NCBI GenBank assembly: GCA_027066365.1
Contig: JAMONV010000054.1
Location: forward strand, 1 to 64,000
DNA length: 64,000 nt
From: Flavobacteriales bacterium
GTDB taxonomy: Bacteria; Bacteroidota; Bacteroidia; Flavobacteriales; Flavobacteriaceae
Reading direction: 5' to 3'
In this document: one piece after another, positions 1-7,995 of the stretch
Layout: every line of letters begins with the position of its first letter
How positions within the stretch are numbered: position 1 is the first letter of the stretch
The notes under the pieces: generated by a model
What the model saw: only the letters and a program-made list of their open reading frames with translations
What the model was told of the DNA's origin: nothing
The model's database searches: none
Made by a program: the position numbers and the translations under genes

Positions 1-43
1 AAAAAAAATGATATTCATCATATTCGTTTCGAAAAATAGATAT

Positions 44-51
44 TATATTTG
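44..51 (+). promoter_or_regulatory. -7 promoter element for the CZB gene
   Basis: TATATTTG matches the Bacteroidota -7 consensus TAnnTTTG. It lies 22 bases before the ATG at 74, which gives a leader of roughly 16 bases, the same geometry as the other promoters in this window. No clear TTTG -33 box is visible. Confidence 0.5.
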
Positions 52-73
52 AATAACCATAAAGGCATAAAAA

Positions 74-511
74 ATGAAACGCGAAATTATTGATGAAATC
101 TTGCAAGCGAAAACCGGACACAAAAGATGGTTGGCATACGCAAGAGCATTACACATGGGAATACCTGTCGATAAAAAAGCCATCCCCATGATTGAAACCG
201 ATTGTCATTTCGGAAAGTGGTATTACGGCAAGGCGCAAGTATTCTCCAATCTCGAAAGTTTTAAAGCCATAGAGGAACCGCATACAATGTTGCATCAAAT
301 TTACATGCAAATGTATAAATTACGGAAAACTCCTTTGGAAACCGGATTATTTATTTCCAAGAAAGCCGCCGAAAAAAAACGGCAAGAAAAATTGGATAAA
401 TACATGGAACAATTGAATCATATTTCAGATTTGCTGATGGAATCACTTTCTCACTTCGAAAACGATATCCGTAATATGAGTGATGCCGATATTCTTTCGT
501 ATAAATATTAG
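74..511 (+). CDS. Stand-alone CZB (chemoreceptor zinc-binding) domain protein
   Basis: A soluble protein of 145 residues made almost entirely of a CZB domain, the helical zinc-binding module usually attached to chemoreceptors or diguanylate cyclases, where it senses zinc or redox state. The ligand set is visible: His16 in the motif HKRW, Cys44 in CHFGKWYYG, and His70 and His74 in HTMLH. The segment DCHFGKWYYG is the family hallmark. Residues 100-140 form a charged helical tail. There is no signal peptide, membrane segment or signalling output domain, so it would act in the cytoplasm through a partner or simply as a zinc-binding protein. It has its own promoter and terminator and is monocistronic. 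The family call is confident, the role is not known. Confidence 0.85.
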   Translation: MKREIIDEILQAKTGHKRWLAYARALHMGIPVDKKAIPMIETDCHFGKWYYGKAQVFSNLESFKAIEEPHTMLHQIYMQMYKLRKTPLETGLFISKKAAEKKRQEKLDKYMEQLNHISDLLMESLSHFENDIRNMSDADILSYKY

Positions 512-540
512 CATTAGTGAGTTATAGGTTTTTGAAGTAG

Positions 541-580
541 AAAAAGAGGCTGTCTTCACACACGGGCAGCCTCTTTTTTT
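541..580 (+). terminator. Intrinsic terminator after the CZB gene
   Basis: The arm AAAAAGAGGCTG (541-552) pairs with CAGCCTCTTTTT (567-578) around a 14-base loop, and the T-run continues to 580. The leading A-run means it could also work for leftward transcripts. Confidence 0.8.
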
Positions 581-592
581 ATACCTTATTGT

Positions 593-600
593 TATCTTTG
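593..600 (+). promoter_or_regulatory. -7 promoter element of priA
   Basis: TATCTTTG matches TAnnTTTG. It ends only 6 bases before the ATG at 607, so transcription would start on or next to the start codon and the message would be leaderless or nearly so. Confidence 0.55.
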
Positions 601-606
601 TATGTT

Positions 607-3045
607 ATGACGGAAAATACTTTTGTAGACCTTATCATTCCCCTTGCGGTGGACGGCTTATTCACCTACGCTTGCACACCCGAAATGTTTGAAAAGCTTG
701 AAAAAGGCATACGCGTGGCCGTTCCCTTCGGAAAATCACAAATTCAAACCGGAATCGTTTATCGAAAACACCATATTCCGCCCGACTATCCCGTAAAATC
801 CGTCCTTCAAATTATCGATAATGAACCCATTCTGAACGAACAAGCTTTTGCCTTAATGGAGTTTATGGTCAATTATTATCTTACTTCCTACGGAAAAGTT
901 CTTCGCAGCGCCCTCCCCCGCTCTTTTCTGATCGAAAGCAAAACTTTCTTACAACTCAACCGCGCCAGGCATTACGATACAAAAACACTATCCGATACGG
1001 CCTATTTAATTATTGAAGCACTGGAAAAAAACACCATTCTCAATGTAGACGAATTGTCGAAAATCACCGGCAAGAAAAGCGGAAATATCAGCTGCATACA
1101 TCGATTGATAGAAGAAAATATTATCCGACTAAAAGCCGATATTCGCGAAAGGTATAAGCCCAAAACCCTGACTTATGTTTTGCCCGCCGTTGATGAAGCT
1201 GAAATCGGCTTATTCCTTGATCAATTACCGAAAAGAGCCATAAAACAACGGGATTTGTTATTGAAATTTCTCCATCTTTATTATCCGGAGCGAAAACCCG
1301 TTCCGAAGAAAAAATTGTTGGACAATACTTCGCCGAGTGCGTTCAAAGCATTGATAGACAAAGGAATATTGAAAACCATCGTCAGGTTCGTGGCCCGGCA
1401 GAATTATGATGAAAAAGAAGGCGATTTTATATTTACACTCAACGAAGAACAAACGACAACCTTTCACCGGATTCGTCAAGCTTTCAATCAACAAAAACCC
1501 GTTTTGCTACACGGCTTGACCGCCACCGGAAAGACCGAAATCTATATGCAATTAATAGAAGAAACGATCGCCAAAGGCGAACAAGCCCTCCTGATGGTAC
1601 CCGAAATTGCACTTACCCTCCAGCTCGTTGAAAGAATTCGTAAAAAATTTCCCGGCAAGATAGCGATCTATCATTCCAAATACGATCTTCATACCCGTCG
1701 CGAAATATGGACGGATGTTTTACACAACCGGCCCAATGCACGCCTGATATTAGGCACGCGATCGGCCGTTTTTTTGCCTTATAAACGTTTGGGATTGATC
1801 GTAGTGGATGAAGAACATGACGAATCCTACAAAGAATTTTATCACGAGCCCTTCTATCAAGCCCGGGATATGGCACTAGTGCTGGGAAAAATTCACGGCG
1901 CCAATGTTATATTAGGTTCGGCAACACCGTCATTGGAAAGCTATACACATGCACGCAATGGAAAATACGTTTTGACAGAATTATTCAAACGTTATCATGA
2001 CACGCCCGATCCCGAACTTGAAATCAAAGATTTGCGAAAGGTTGTCAAAAAAAACAATTTGCAAGGTCACTTTGCACAAAATACCTTGGATGAAATACGA
2101 CGCACCGTGGAAAACGGACATCAAGTAATCGTTTTTATTAACCGGCGCGGTTATGCACCCATTGTAGAATGCCGGAATTGCGGTCATATCGAACATTGCC
2201 CCAATTGTTCCGTCAGCTTGACATATCATAAGAACAGCAATACCCTCAAATGTCACTATTGCGGATATCAAATACCTATGACACACACTTGCCGCGCTTG
2301 CGGTAGTAATCAATTGGAAATGCATGGCGCAGGAACACAACAAATTGCTTCGGAACTGAACGAATTTTTCCCGGATTTCGAAATCGACCGGCTCGATACG
2401 GACACCACCAAAACCACCGCCGCCTATGAACGGATTTTACAACAATTCGACGAAGGCAAGACCCAAATACTCGTCGGAACACAGATGCTTTCCAAAGGTT
2501 TGGACTTCGACAATGTAGCGCTCGTCGTAGTGGTCAATGCCGACCGCCTGATGCGTTTTCCCGATTTTCGCGCTCATGAACGCGCCTTCCAATTGCTCAT
2601 GCAAGTCTCAGGCCGAACCGGCAGAAGAATGCGTCAGGATAAAATTATCATACAAACCTACCAGCCCGGCCATCCGGTCCTGGGTTTCGTTCAAAAAAAA
2701 GATTATCAAGGATTTTATGCTTATGAAACCACCGAACGACAAACCTTCGGATATCCACCCTATCTCCGGCTAATCAAATTGGTATTGAAAGCCAAAAACC
2801 CGCAAAACCTCAATGAAGCCGCCGGTTGGATTGCCCAATCGCTTCGCTATTATATCAAAGACGTTCTGGGCCCTTCGGAACCGCCCGTTTTTAAAATCAA
2901 AAATTATTTCCATAAAGAAATTCTTATTAAAATTCCACCGAATCAACTCAATACCATCAAAGAAATCATCAAAAAAACAGTCCGAAGATATCGAAGTATT
3001 CCTGCATTCAGGAGTGTTCGATTATACATCAATCCCGACCCGTAA
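607..3045 (+). CDS. priA: Primosomal protein N' (replication restart helicase PriA)
   Basis: PriA is a superfamily 2 DNA helicase that recognises stalled forks and reloads the replisome. This copy is 812 residues long, longer than the roughly 730 of E. coli. The N-terminal 3'-end-binding domain is followed by a winged-helix region and then the helicase core. The core carries a Walker A motif GLTATGKTE near residue 303, a DEEH box near 401, and SKGLDF and GRTGR motifs in the second lobe. The inserted zinc domain (about residues 521-568) keeps all eight cysteines as four CxxC pairs. An in-frame TTG lies at 589, but it falls just before the -7 element, so the ATG at 607 is preferred. The gene is monocistronic; the 134 bases to mdh hold no recognised feature. 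Confidence 0.97.
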   Translation: MTENTFVDLIIPLAVDGLFTYACTPEMFEKLEKGIRVAVPFGKSQIQTGIVYRKHHIPPDYPVKSVLQIIDNEPILNEQAFALMEFMVNYYLTSYGKVLRSALPRSFLIESKTFLQLNRARHYDTKTLSDTAYLIIEALEKNTILNVDELSKITGKKSGNISCIHRLIEENIIRLKADIRERYKPKTLTYVLPAVDEAEIGLFLDQLPKRAIKQRDLLLKFLHLYYPERKPVPKKKLLDNTSPSAFKALIDKGILKTIVRFVARQNYDEKEGDFIFTLNEEQTTTFHRIRQAFNQQKPVLLHGLTATGKTEIYMQLIEETIAKGEQALLMVPEIALTLQLVERIRKKFPGKIAIYHSKYDLHTRREIWTDVLHNRPNARLILGTRSAVFLPYKRLGLIVVDEEHDESYKEFYHEPFYQARDMALVLGKIHGANVILGSATPSLESYTHARNGKYVLTELFKRYHDTPDPELEIKDLRKVVKKNNLQGHFAQNTLDEIRRTVENGHQVIVFINRRGYAPIVECRNCGHIEHCPNCSVSLTYHKNSNTLKCHYCGYQIPMTHTCRACGSNQLEMHGAGTQQIASELNEFFPDFEIDRLDTDTTKTTAAYERILQQFDEGKTQILVGTQMLSKGLDFDNVALVVVVNADRLMRFPDFRAHERAFQLLMQVSGRTGRRMRQDKIIIQTYQPGHPVLGFVQKKDYQGFYAYETTERQTFGYPPYLRLIKLVLKAKNPQNLNEAAGWIAQSLRYYIKDVLGPSEPPVFKIKNYFHKEILIKIPPNQLNTIKEIIKKTVRRYRSIPAFRSVRLYINPDP

Positions 3046-3179
3046 ACCTTATGCCCCGGCAAAACGAATTTTTCTATTTTCCATTAATTTCAAAATTATA
3101 TTTTTATGATTTTTGATAGCTTAAAATGAAAAAAAGGGTATTAATTTTAAATCGTAATAAACCATAAAATCATTTCATC

Positions 3180-4121
3180 ATGAGCAAAAAAGTCACAGTG
3201 ATAGGCGCCGGCAATGTGGGAGCAACCGTTGCCAACGTGCTTGCGCAAAAAAATATCATAGGCGATATAGTCCTGCTGGATATCAAGCCCGGATTGGCCG
3301 AGGGAAAAGCTTTGGATATTTGGGAATCCTCCCACATTAATTATTTCGATACGCGCGTACACGGCTATACGGACGATTATTCCAAAACCGCCAATTCCGA
3401 CGTCGTTGTCATTACATCGGGATTACCGCGTAGGCCCGGCATGAGCCGCGACGATTTGATCGAAACCAATGCGAAAATCGTTAAATCCGTAGCGGAAAAG
3501 GCCTACGAATATTCACCCGACGCCATTTACATAATCGTATCCAATCCTTTGGACGTGATGACCTATACGGCCTATTTGACCACGGGATTACCGCGAGAAA
3601 GAGTTTTCGGTATGGCCGGCGTGCTTGACACGGGACGTTTCGAAGCATTCATTGCCGAAGCGCTGCATGTTTCACCCAAAGACGTTACCGCCCTATTAAT
3701 GGGTGGACACGGCGACACCATGGTTCCTTTACCGCGTTATACCACCGTCTCCGGCATTCCCTTAACCGAATTAATGGATGAGGACAGCATTCAAAAACTA
3801 GTTGAACGAACCCAAAAAGGCGGCGGTGAAATCGTGAAATTACTCGGTACTTCAGCATGGTATGCACCCGGTGCGGCCGTAGCCCAAATGGTGGAAGCCG
3901 TCATTGTGGATTCGCATCGTGTAATGCCCGTCTGCGTGATGCTCGACGGTGAATACGGTCTCCGTAACGTAGCCATCGGCGTACCGGTCAAACTTGGCGC
4001 TAACGGAATAGAAAAAATCATTGAAGTGAGTTTGAACGAACAAGAAAAAGCATTACTGTATCAATCCGCCGACCATGTTAAAGAAGTCATGAAAATATTG
4101 GACGACTTGAAATTATTCTGA
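3180..4121 (+). CDS. mdh: Malate dehydrogenase (LDH-like type)
   Basis: Catalyses NAD-dependent interconversion of malate and oxaloacetate in the TCA cycle. The 313-residue protein has the Rossmann motif GAGNVGATV at residues 8-16. The substrate loop PRRPGMSRDD has arginine where lactate dehydrogenases have glutamine, which selects dicarboxylic substrates. SNPLDVM follows, and the catalytic histidine is His177 in GGHGDT. Length and motifs match the LDH-like, tetrameric malate dehydrogenases common in Bacteroidota. It is transcribed alone and ends at a strong hairpin. A dicarboxylate-type transporter lies immediately downstream behind its own promoter, a suggestive but unproven functional link. 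Confidence 0.96.
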   Translation: MSKKVTVIGAGNVGATVANVLAQKNIIGDIVLLDIKPGLAEGKALDIWESSHINYFDTRVHGYTDDYSKTANSDVVVITSGLPRRPGMSRDDLIETNAKIVKSVAEKAYEYSPDAIYIIVSNPLDVMTYTAYLTTGLPRERVFGMAGVLDTGRFEAFIAEALHVSPKDVTALLMGGHGDTMVPLPRYTTVSGIPLTELMDEDSIQKLVERTQKGGGEIVKLLGTSAWYAPGAAVAQMVEAVIVDSHRVMPVCVMLDGEYGLRNVAIGVPVKLGANGIEKIIEVSLNEQEKALLYQSADHVKEVMKILDDLKLF

Positions 4122-4145
4122 TAATATTTCAAATCCTGTTTACCC

Positions 4146-4180
4146 GAAGCGTCATCTCATATTGGGTGACGCTTCTTTTT
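4146..4180 (+). terminator. Intrinsic terminator after mdh
   Basis: GAAGCGTCA (4146-4154) pairs perfectly with TGACGCTTC (4167-4175), with a 12-base loop, followed by TTTTT. Confidence 0.85.
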
Positions 4181-4233
4181 ATCCTATCGTCTGAAAAATA
4201 GCAATTGAAGTTTAAAAAATTACTTGAAATCAT

Positions 4234-4241
4234 TAAATTTG
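4234..4241 (+). promoter_or_regulatory. -7 promoter element of the DASS transporter gene
   Basis: TAAATTTG matches TAnnTTTG and gives a leader of about 16 bases before the ATG at 4264. A weak TTTA lies about 19 bases upstream in the -33 position. Confidence 0.5.
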
Positions 4242-4263
4242 ATAAGCTAATACCCGTCAAAAA

Positions 4264-5811
4264 ATGAAACGCATTTTGGCACTAATCTTTTCCGCCCGTT
4301 TTTTGGTTGGCTTGGCATTCCTATTCTGGGTATACACCATAGTCAATCCTTATGCGTTGGAGCCACAAAACCCGTCGGTGACGCGTATGGCCGGCATTGC
4401 CGTTTTGATGGCCGTTTTATGGATGACCGAAAAAATTCCATTGGCCGTTACCGCTCTGATTCCGGTCGCCTTGTATCCTTTTCTGGGAATTATGAACGGT
4501 AAAAAAGTGGCTTCCGTTTATTTTAATCATTTAATTTTCTTGTTTATCGGTGGTTTCCTGATCGCTTTGGCCATGGAAAAATGGAATTTACACAAGCGGA
4601 TAGCCGTCAATATTTTATTGCTCATCGGTAGTGCACCGCATAAAATTTTATTTGGAGTTATGCTGGTAACCGCATTTCTTTCGATGTGGATTTCCAATAC
4701 CGCCACCACTATGATGATGGTTCCCATCGTATTATCTCTTTCCGCCCAATGGGATAAAGAAGAAACCTCAGGAATCACCAAAGCGCTACTACTCGGAACG
4801 GCGTATGCGGCTTCCATTGGCGGCGTGGCAACATTAATCGGAACACCGCCCAATTTGTTTTTTGCCAGAATCTATAAAATTTACTTTCCGCAAGCACCTG
4901 ACATTGATTTTGCCAAATGGTTTTCTTTTGCATTCCCGCTTAGTATTTTTTTACTGGCTGCCGCTTATCTCTACTTACGATGGTTTTTTCTCCACAAACC
5001 AGAAGTTTCTATCAAGAGAAATCAAGGAGAAAAACAGGTGCTGCTTGAAGAAAAAAAACAATTGGGGCCGATGCAATACGAAGAATTCATCATAACGATT
5101 TTATTCGTTTTTTTGGCCCTACTTTGGCTCACACGTCGCGGTTTAAAAATCGGGAATTGGCATTTTCAAGGCTGGTCCGGTTGGTTTCCACACCCCGAAT
5201 GGATAACAGACGGAAATATCGCCATGTTCATCGGTGTTTTATTATTTGCCATTCCGTCCAAAAACAAAAACCATGGAAAATTCATTATGGATTGGCATAC
5301 GGCTTCACGCATTCCATGGAATATTATCCTGCTTTTCGGTGGTGGATTCGCACTAGCCGAAGGATTTAAAGAATCGGGTCTCACCAATTATATCGGAAAT
5401 CAATTGGCCGGTTTGGGATCGCTAAGCCCGTTTTTCATTTTATTAATTGTTATCGCATCCCTGACCTTCCTCACCGAATTAACATCCAATACCGCCACGG
5501 TGGAAACCTTACTTCCCATATTGGCAAGCATGGCCGTTTTTATTCGATTAAATCCTCTCTTTTTAATGATACCCGCCACGGTTGCCGCTTCATTTGCTTT
5601 CATGCTACCCATTGCCACCCCACCTAATGCCATTGTTTTCGCCAGTGAAAAAATCAAAATCAAAGATATGATGAAAGCCGGTTTGGCCATGAATATTATC
5701 GGAATTCTGATTTTGACCGTAACCGCTTACGTATTGATGGACCGAATTTTTAATATCGACCCGCATGTATTGCCATCTTGGGCGAAAATCATTCAATCTA
5801 AAATGCCATAA
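4264..5811 (+). CDS. DASS/SLC13 family anion:sodium symporter
   Basis: An inner-membrane transporter of 515 residues with about 11-12 hydrophobic segments in the two-fold pseudosymmetric layout of the divalent anion:Na+ symporter (DASS, SLC13) family. Both signature Ser-Asn-Thr motifs that coordinate sodium and substrate are present: SNTATTMM near residue 144 and SNTATVET near 408. A glycine-rich stretch LFGGGFALAEG precedes the second motif. Family substrates are C4-dicarboxylates, citrate or sulfate, and the sequence alone does not decide. Lying directly after malate dehydrogenase makes malate, fumarate or succinate a reasonable guess. It is a single-gene unit. Confidence 0.9.
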   Translation: MKRILALIFSARFLVGLAFLFWVYTIVNPYALEPQNPSVTRMAGIAVLMAVLWMTEKIPLAVTALIPVALYPFLGIMNGKKVASVYFNHLIFLFIGGFLIALAMEKWNLHKRIAVNILLLIGSAPHKILFGVMLVTAFLSMWISNTATTMMMVPIVLSLSAQWDKEETSGITKALLLGTAYAASIGGVATLIGTPPNLFFARIYKIYFPQAPDIDFAKWFSFAFPLSIFLLAAAYLYLRWFFLHKPEVSIKRNQGEKQVLLEEKKQLGPMQYEEFIITILFVFLALLWLTRRGLKIGNWHFQGWSGWFPHPEWITDGNIAMFIGVLLFAIPSKNKNHGKFIMDWHTASRIPWNIILLFGGGFALAEGFKESGLTNYIGNQLAGLGSLSPFFILLIVIASLTFLTELTSNTATVETLLPILASMAVFIRLNPLFLMIPATVAASFAFMLPIATPPNAIVFASEKIKIKDMMKAGLAMNIIGILILTVTAYVLMDRIFNIDPHVLPSWAKIIQSKMP

Positions 5812-5858
5812 ATCAATTTTTATGCATGCATAATATTTACATTACAACATAAAGTTTG

Positions 5859-5866
5859 TAATTTTG
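5859..5866 (+). promoter_or_regulatory. -7 promoter element of the OmpA-like lipoprotein gene
   Basis: TAATTTTG matches TAnnTTTG and gives a leader of about 20 bases before the ATG at 5894. Confidence 0.5.
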
Positions 5867-5893
5867 CGTTAGAATAATAAAACACATTAAGAA

Positions 5894-6727
5894 ATGAAAA
5901 AACTTGTTGTCTTATTTGTGATGTTCGGTTTGTTATCAGGCTCTTGCGTTTCCAAAAAAAAATATAGAGAAATGCAAGCAAAATATGAAAAAGCGGAAAA
6001 AAATTATAAAAAATTCCGCCAGAATTATACAGAATGTAAAGTGGAAAAGGCTCAATTACAAGCCCGTATCGATGCATTAAACAGTTCCAATCAAAATTTG
6101 CAAAAAGCATTGGATAAATGTATCAATTTAAACCAACAAGGCAATGTAAATATCAGCAAATTATTGGATGAAATTCGCAGTTCCAACGCTTATATCAAAA
6201 TGTTGATTGCCGAAAACAAAAAGAAAGATTCGCTCAATCAAGTATTGAAGGAACAACTTACCAAATCTATCAAAGATGTGAATGCCAATGATGAAGATTT
6301 GGATATCAAAGTGAAAAAAGGCGTGGTTTTCATCTCTTTGTCGGATAAAATGTTATTTAAATCCGGAAGCACACACATCAATCCCCAAGCGGACCGCGTT
6401 TTAGCTAAAATCGCCAAAATCCTTAATGCACACCCGGATTATGAAATTTTAGTCGTAGGGAACACGGACAATGTTCCTATCCACACAAAATGTATTAAAG
6501 ACAACTGGGATTTGAGCGCACTACGTGCGACGGCCATAGCCCGAAAATTACAAACCGATTTCAATGTGGATCCCAAGCGCATCACTGCCGGAGGACGCGG
6601 CGAATGGCAACCCAAAGCCGATAACAACACCGCCGAAGGACGTCAGAAAAATAGAAGAACCGAAATTATCCTTTTGCCGAAATTGGACGAATTCATGAAA
6701 CTGATGAATCAAGCACCACAACAATAA
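5894..6727 (+). CDS. OmpA-family peptidoglycan-binding lipoprotein
   Basis: An envelope protein of 277 residues predicted to anchor the outer membrane to peptidoglycan. The signal peptide ends at Cys18 in LLSGSC, a relaxed lipobox. Residues about 25-120 are a long charged coiled coil rich in Lys, Glu, Gln and Asn. Residues about 145-265 form an OmpA C-terminal domain, with NTDNVPI, the helix WDLSALRATAIA, GRGEWQP and the closing QKNRRTEI. The Asp and Arg used by this fold to bind diaminopimelate are in these last motifs. The arrangement of lipobox, coiled coil and OmpA domain is common in Bacteroidota. It is monocistronic. Confidence 0.92.
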   Translation: MKKLVVLFVMFGLLSGSCVSKKKYREMQAKYEKAEKNYKKFRQNYTECKVEKAQLQARIDALNSSNQNLQKALDKCINLNQQGNVNISKLLDEIRSSNAYIKMLIAENKKKDSLNQVLKEQLTKSIKDVNANDEDLDIKVKKGVVFISLSDKMLFKSGSTHINPQADRVLAKIAKILNAHPDYEILVVGNTDNVPIHTKCIKDNWDLSALRATAIARKLQTDFNVDPKRITAGGRGEWQPKADNNTAEGRQKNRRTEIILLPKLDEFMKLMNQAPQQ

Positions 6728-6740
6728 CTCATTCTATATC

Positions 6741-6776
6741 AAACACTTGGGTGTATATTTTTGCATCCAAGCGTTT
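6741..6776 (+). terminator. Possible terminator after the OmpA-like gene
   Basis: AAACaCTTGGgTG (6741-6753) can pair with CATCCAAGcGTTT (6764-6776) with one mismatch and one G-T pair. The following T-tract is poor, so this is a moderate prediction. Confidence 0.4.
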
Positions 6777-6824
6777 GCTTTAATAAAAATGATAAACCAT
6801 AGTTTAAAATATAAAAAAAATTAT

Positions 6825-6832
6825 TATATTTG
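6825..6832 (+). promoter_or_regulatory. -7 promoter element of the Roadblock operon
   Basis: TATATTTG matches TAnnTTTG. A TTTA lies 18 bases upstream. The leader to the ATG at 6891 is about 50 bases, longer than usual here, and contains two near-identical copies of AAAGGAAAATAAA followed by AGAGGAAAT just before the start codon. Confidence 0.55.
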
Positions 6833-6890
6833 CACCCCGATTTCGGCCTGCTAAAAAGGAAAATAAAAAGGAAAATAAAGAGGAAATTAT

Positions 6891-7562
6891 ATGTGGAAAA
6901 TTTTTGGAAAAAAAAACGAAGAAGCCGGAAATCATCAAATTATGCGAGAGCATAACGGCCATCAAAACAACTTGACAAAAAAAACTGCAAAACCACTCTT
7001 TCCGGCAAAACGAAACGGAGAAAAAAAACTAAAACCCGAGTTTCTTTCACAACGCAAAAATTCAAACGGAAATAAAACCTATAACAATTCGTTCAAGTTA
7101 TCCGGTTTATCCGAAATTCCCGAACAAAACAACCTGAAAAAAAACAATGAAACCTTAACGAAAATAAACCGGAACGAAAGCGCTGATAAAAAGAATTTAT
7201 ATAATCATTATGAAGAATTGGAATTTTTTTTTCTGAAGCTTATAAATGAATATCCGCAATCGATACTATTAGCCGGCATCAAGCCATTAAATGAAACTAA
7301 AGTTATTATTTTTGAGGATAAATATAAAAAAATCGATTTCCGTCCGTTTTTTCAACACATCGAATCCGTTCCGGTAAAGTTAAACGAAGAAAAATTTTCC
7401 AAGCCGGAATATATCCTGCTGAAATTGACCGGAAATAAAACAGCTTATATACATTTTCGAAACAAGCATATCGTATTTACCGTTTTCGATATGGAAAATA
7501 TCAATACGGGAATTATTATCAATATCATTGCCAAAGAACTCAATAACTTCAAAAACCTATAA
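6891..7562 (+). CDS. Unrecognised protein with basic disordered N-terminus and possible Roadblock-like C-terminal domain
   Basis: A protein of 223 residues in two halves. Residues 1-105 are rich in Lys, Asn, Glu and Gln with almost no hydrophobic clusters, so they are probably disordered. Residues about 107-223 look folded. I read them as helix (YEELEFFFLKLINEY), strand (SILLAGIKPL), strand (KVIIFED), helix (FRPFFQHIESV), three strands (YILLKL, TAYIHF, HIVFTVFD) and a last helix (TGIIINIIAKELNNF). That order matches the alpha-beta-beta-alpha-beta-beta-beta-alpha layout of Roadblock/LC7 domains. The next gene, two bases downstream, encodes a clear Roadblock-like protein, which supports a common fold and a hetero-oligomer. 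The fold call is inference from pattern only; no known family motif is recognised. Confidence 0.6.
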   Translation: MWKIFGKKNEEAGNHQIMREHNGHQNNLTKKTAKPLFPAKRNGEKKLKPEFLSQRKNSNGNKTYNNSFKLSGLSEIPEQNNLKKNNETLTKINRNESADKKNLYNHYEELEFFFLKLINEYPQSILLAGIKPLNETKVIIFEDKYKKIDFRPFFQHIESVPVKLNEEKFSKPEYILLKLTGNKTAYIHFRNKHIVFTVFDMENINTGIIINIIAKELNNFKNL

Positions 7563-7564
7563 CT

Positions 7565-7936
7565 ATGGACACAAAAAAATTAAACGAATCCATGATGGTC
7601 TTAAAAGAGGCCTTAGGAGACGCACTGATAAGTGCTGACATTTGGATTAAAGGTACGGGAACATCCATTGCCGGCTTCAACGGCAATCCTCGTGCCACTG
7701 CACTTTTCGATCAAATCACCAAAGACATCGTCAAAAGCTTGAAAAGCTCGGGATTCCCCGTTTTGGACAAGTATTACCTGATTAACTTGGCCGACGGAAA
7801 ACTCGTGGTTGTATTGAATCATGGCGATTATTTATGGAAAATGCTTGTGGACGGTGATAAAGCCAACCTCGGTTTGTTGTTGAATATTGCCATCCCTGAC
7901 GCTTTGAAAGCACTGGACGAAGCCATTGCGGGATAA
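7565..7936 (+). CDS. Roadblock/LC7 domain protein
   Basis: A single-domain cytoplasmic protein of 123 residues that resembles bacterial Roadblock/LC7 proteins, small dimerising scaffolds often paired with small GTPases (as MglB with MglA) or with signalling proteins. Visible elements are an initial helix, the strand pair ALISADIWI and SIAGFNGNP, a helix ATALFDQITKDIV, the strands YYLINLADGKLVVVLNHGDYLWKMLVD, and a final helix LGLLLNIAIPDALKALDEAI. The start lies 2 bases after the stop of the preceding gene, so the two are almost certainly co-transcribed. No MglA-like GTPase is encoded in the window, so the partner is unknown. Confidence 0.75.
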   Translation: MDTKKLNESMMVLKEALGDALISADIWIKGTGTSIAGFNGNPRATALFDQITKDIVKSLKSSGFPVLDKYYLINLADGKLVVVLNHGDYLWKMLVDGDKANLGLLLNIAIPDALKALDEAIAG

Positions 7937-7960
7937 CTATTATTTTCCCCGACAAATCCT

Positions 7961-7990
7961 AGGTCATTCGCTGTTGAATGGCCTTTTTTA
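7961..7990 (+). terminator. Terminator after the Roadblock operon
   Basis: AGGTCATTC (7961-7969) pairs with GAATGGCCT (7976-7984), with one G-T pair, a 6-base loop and a following T-run. It sits between convergent genes. Confidence 0.7.
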
Positions 7991-7995
7991 TTTTT

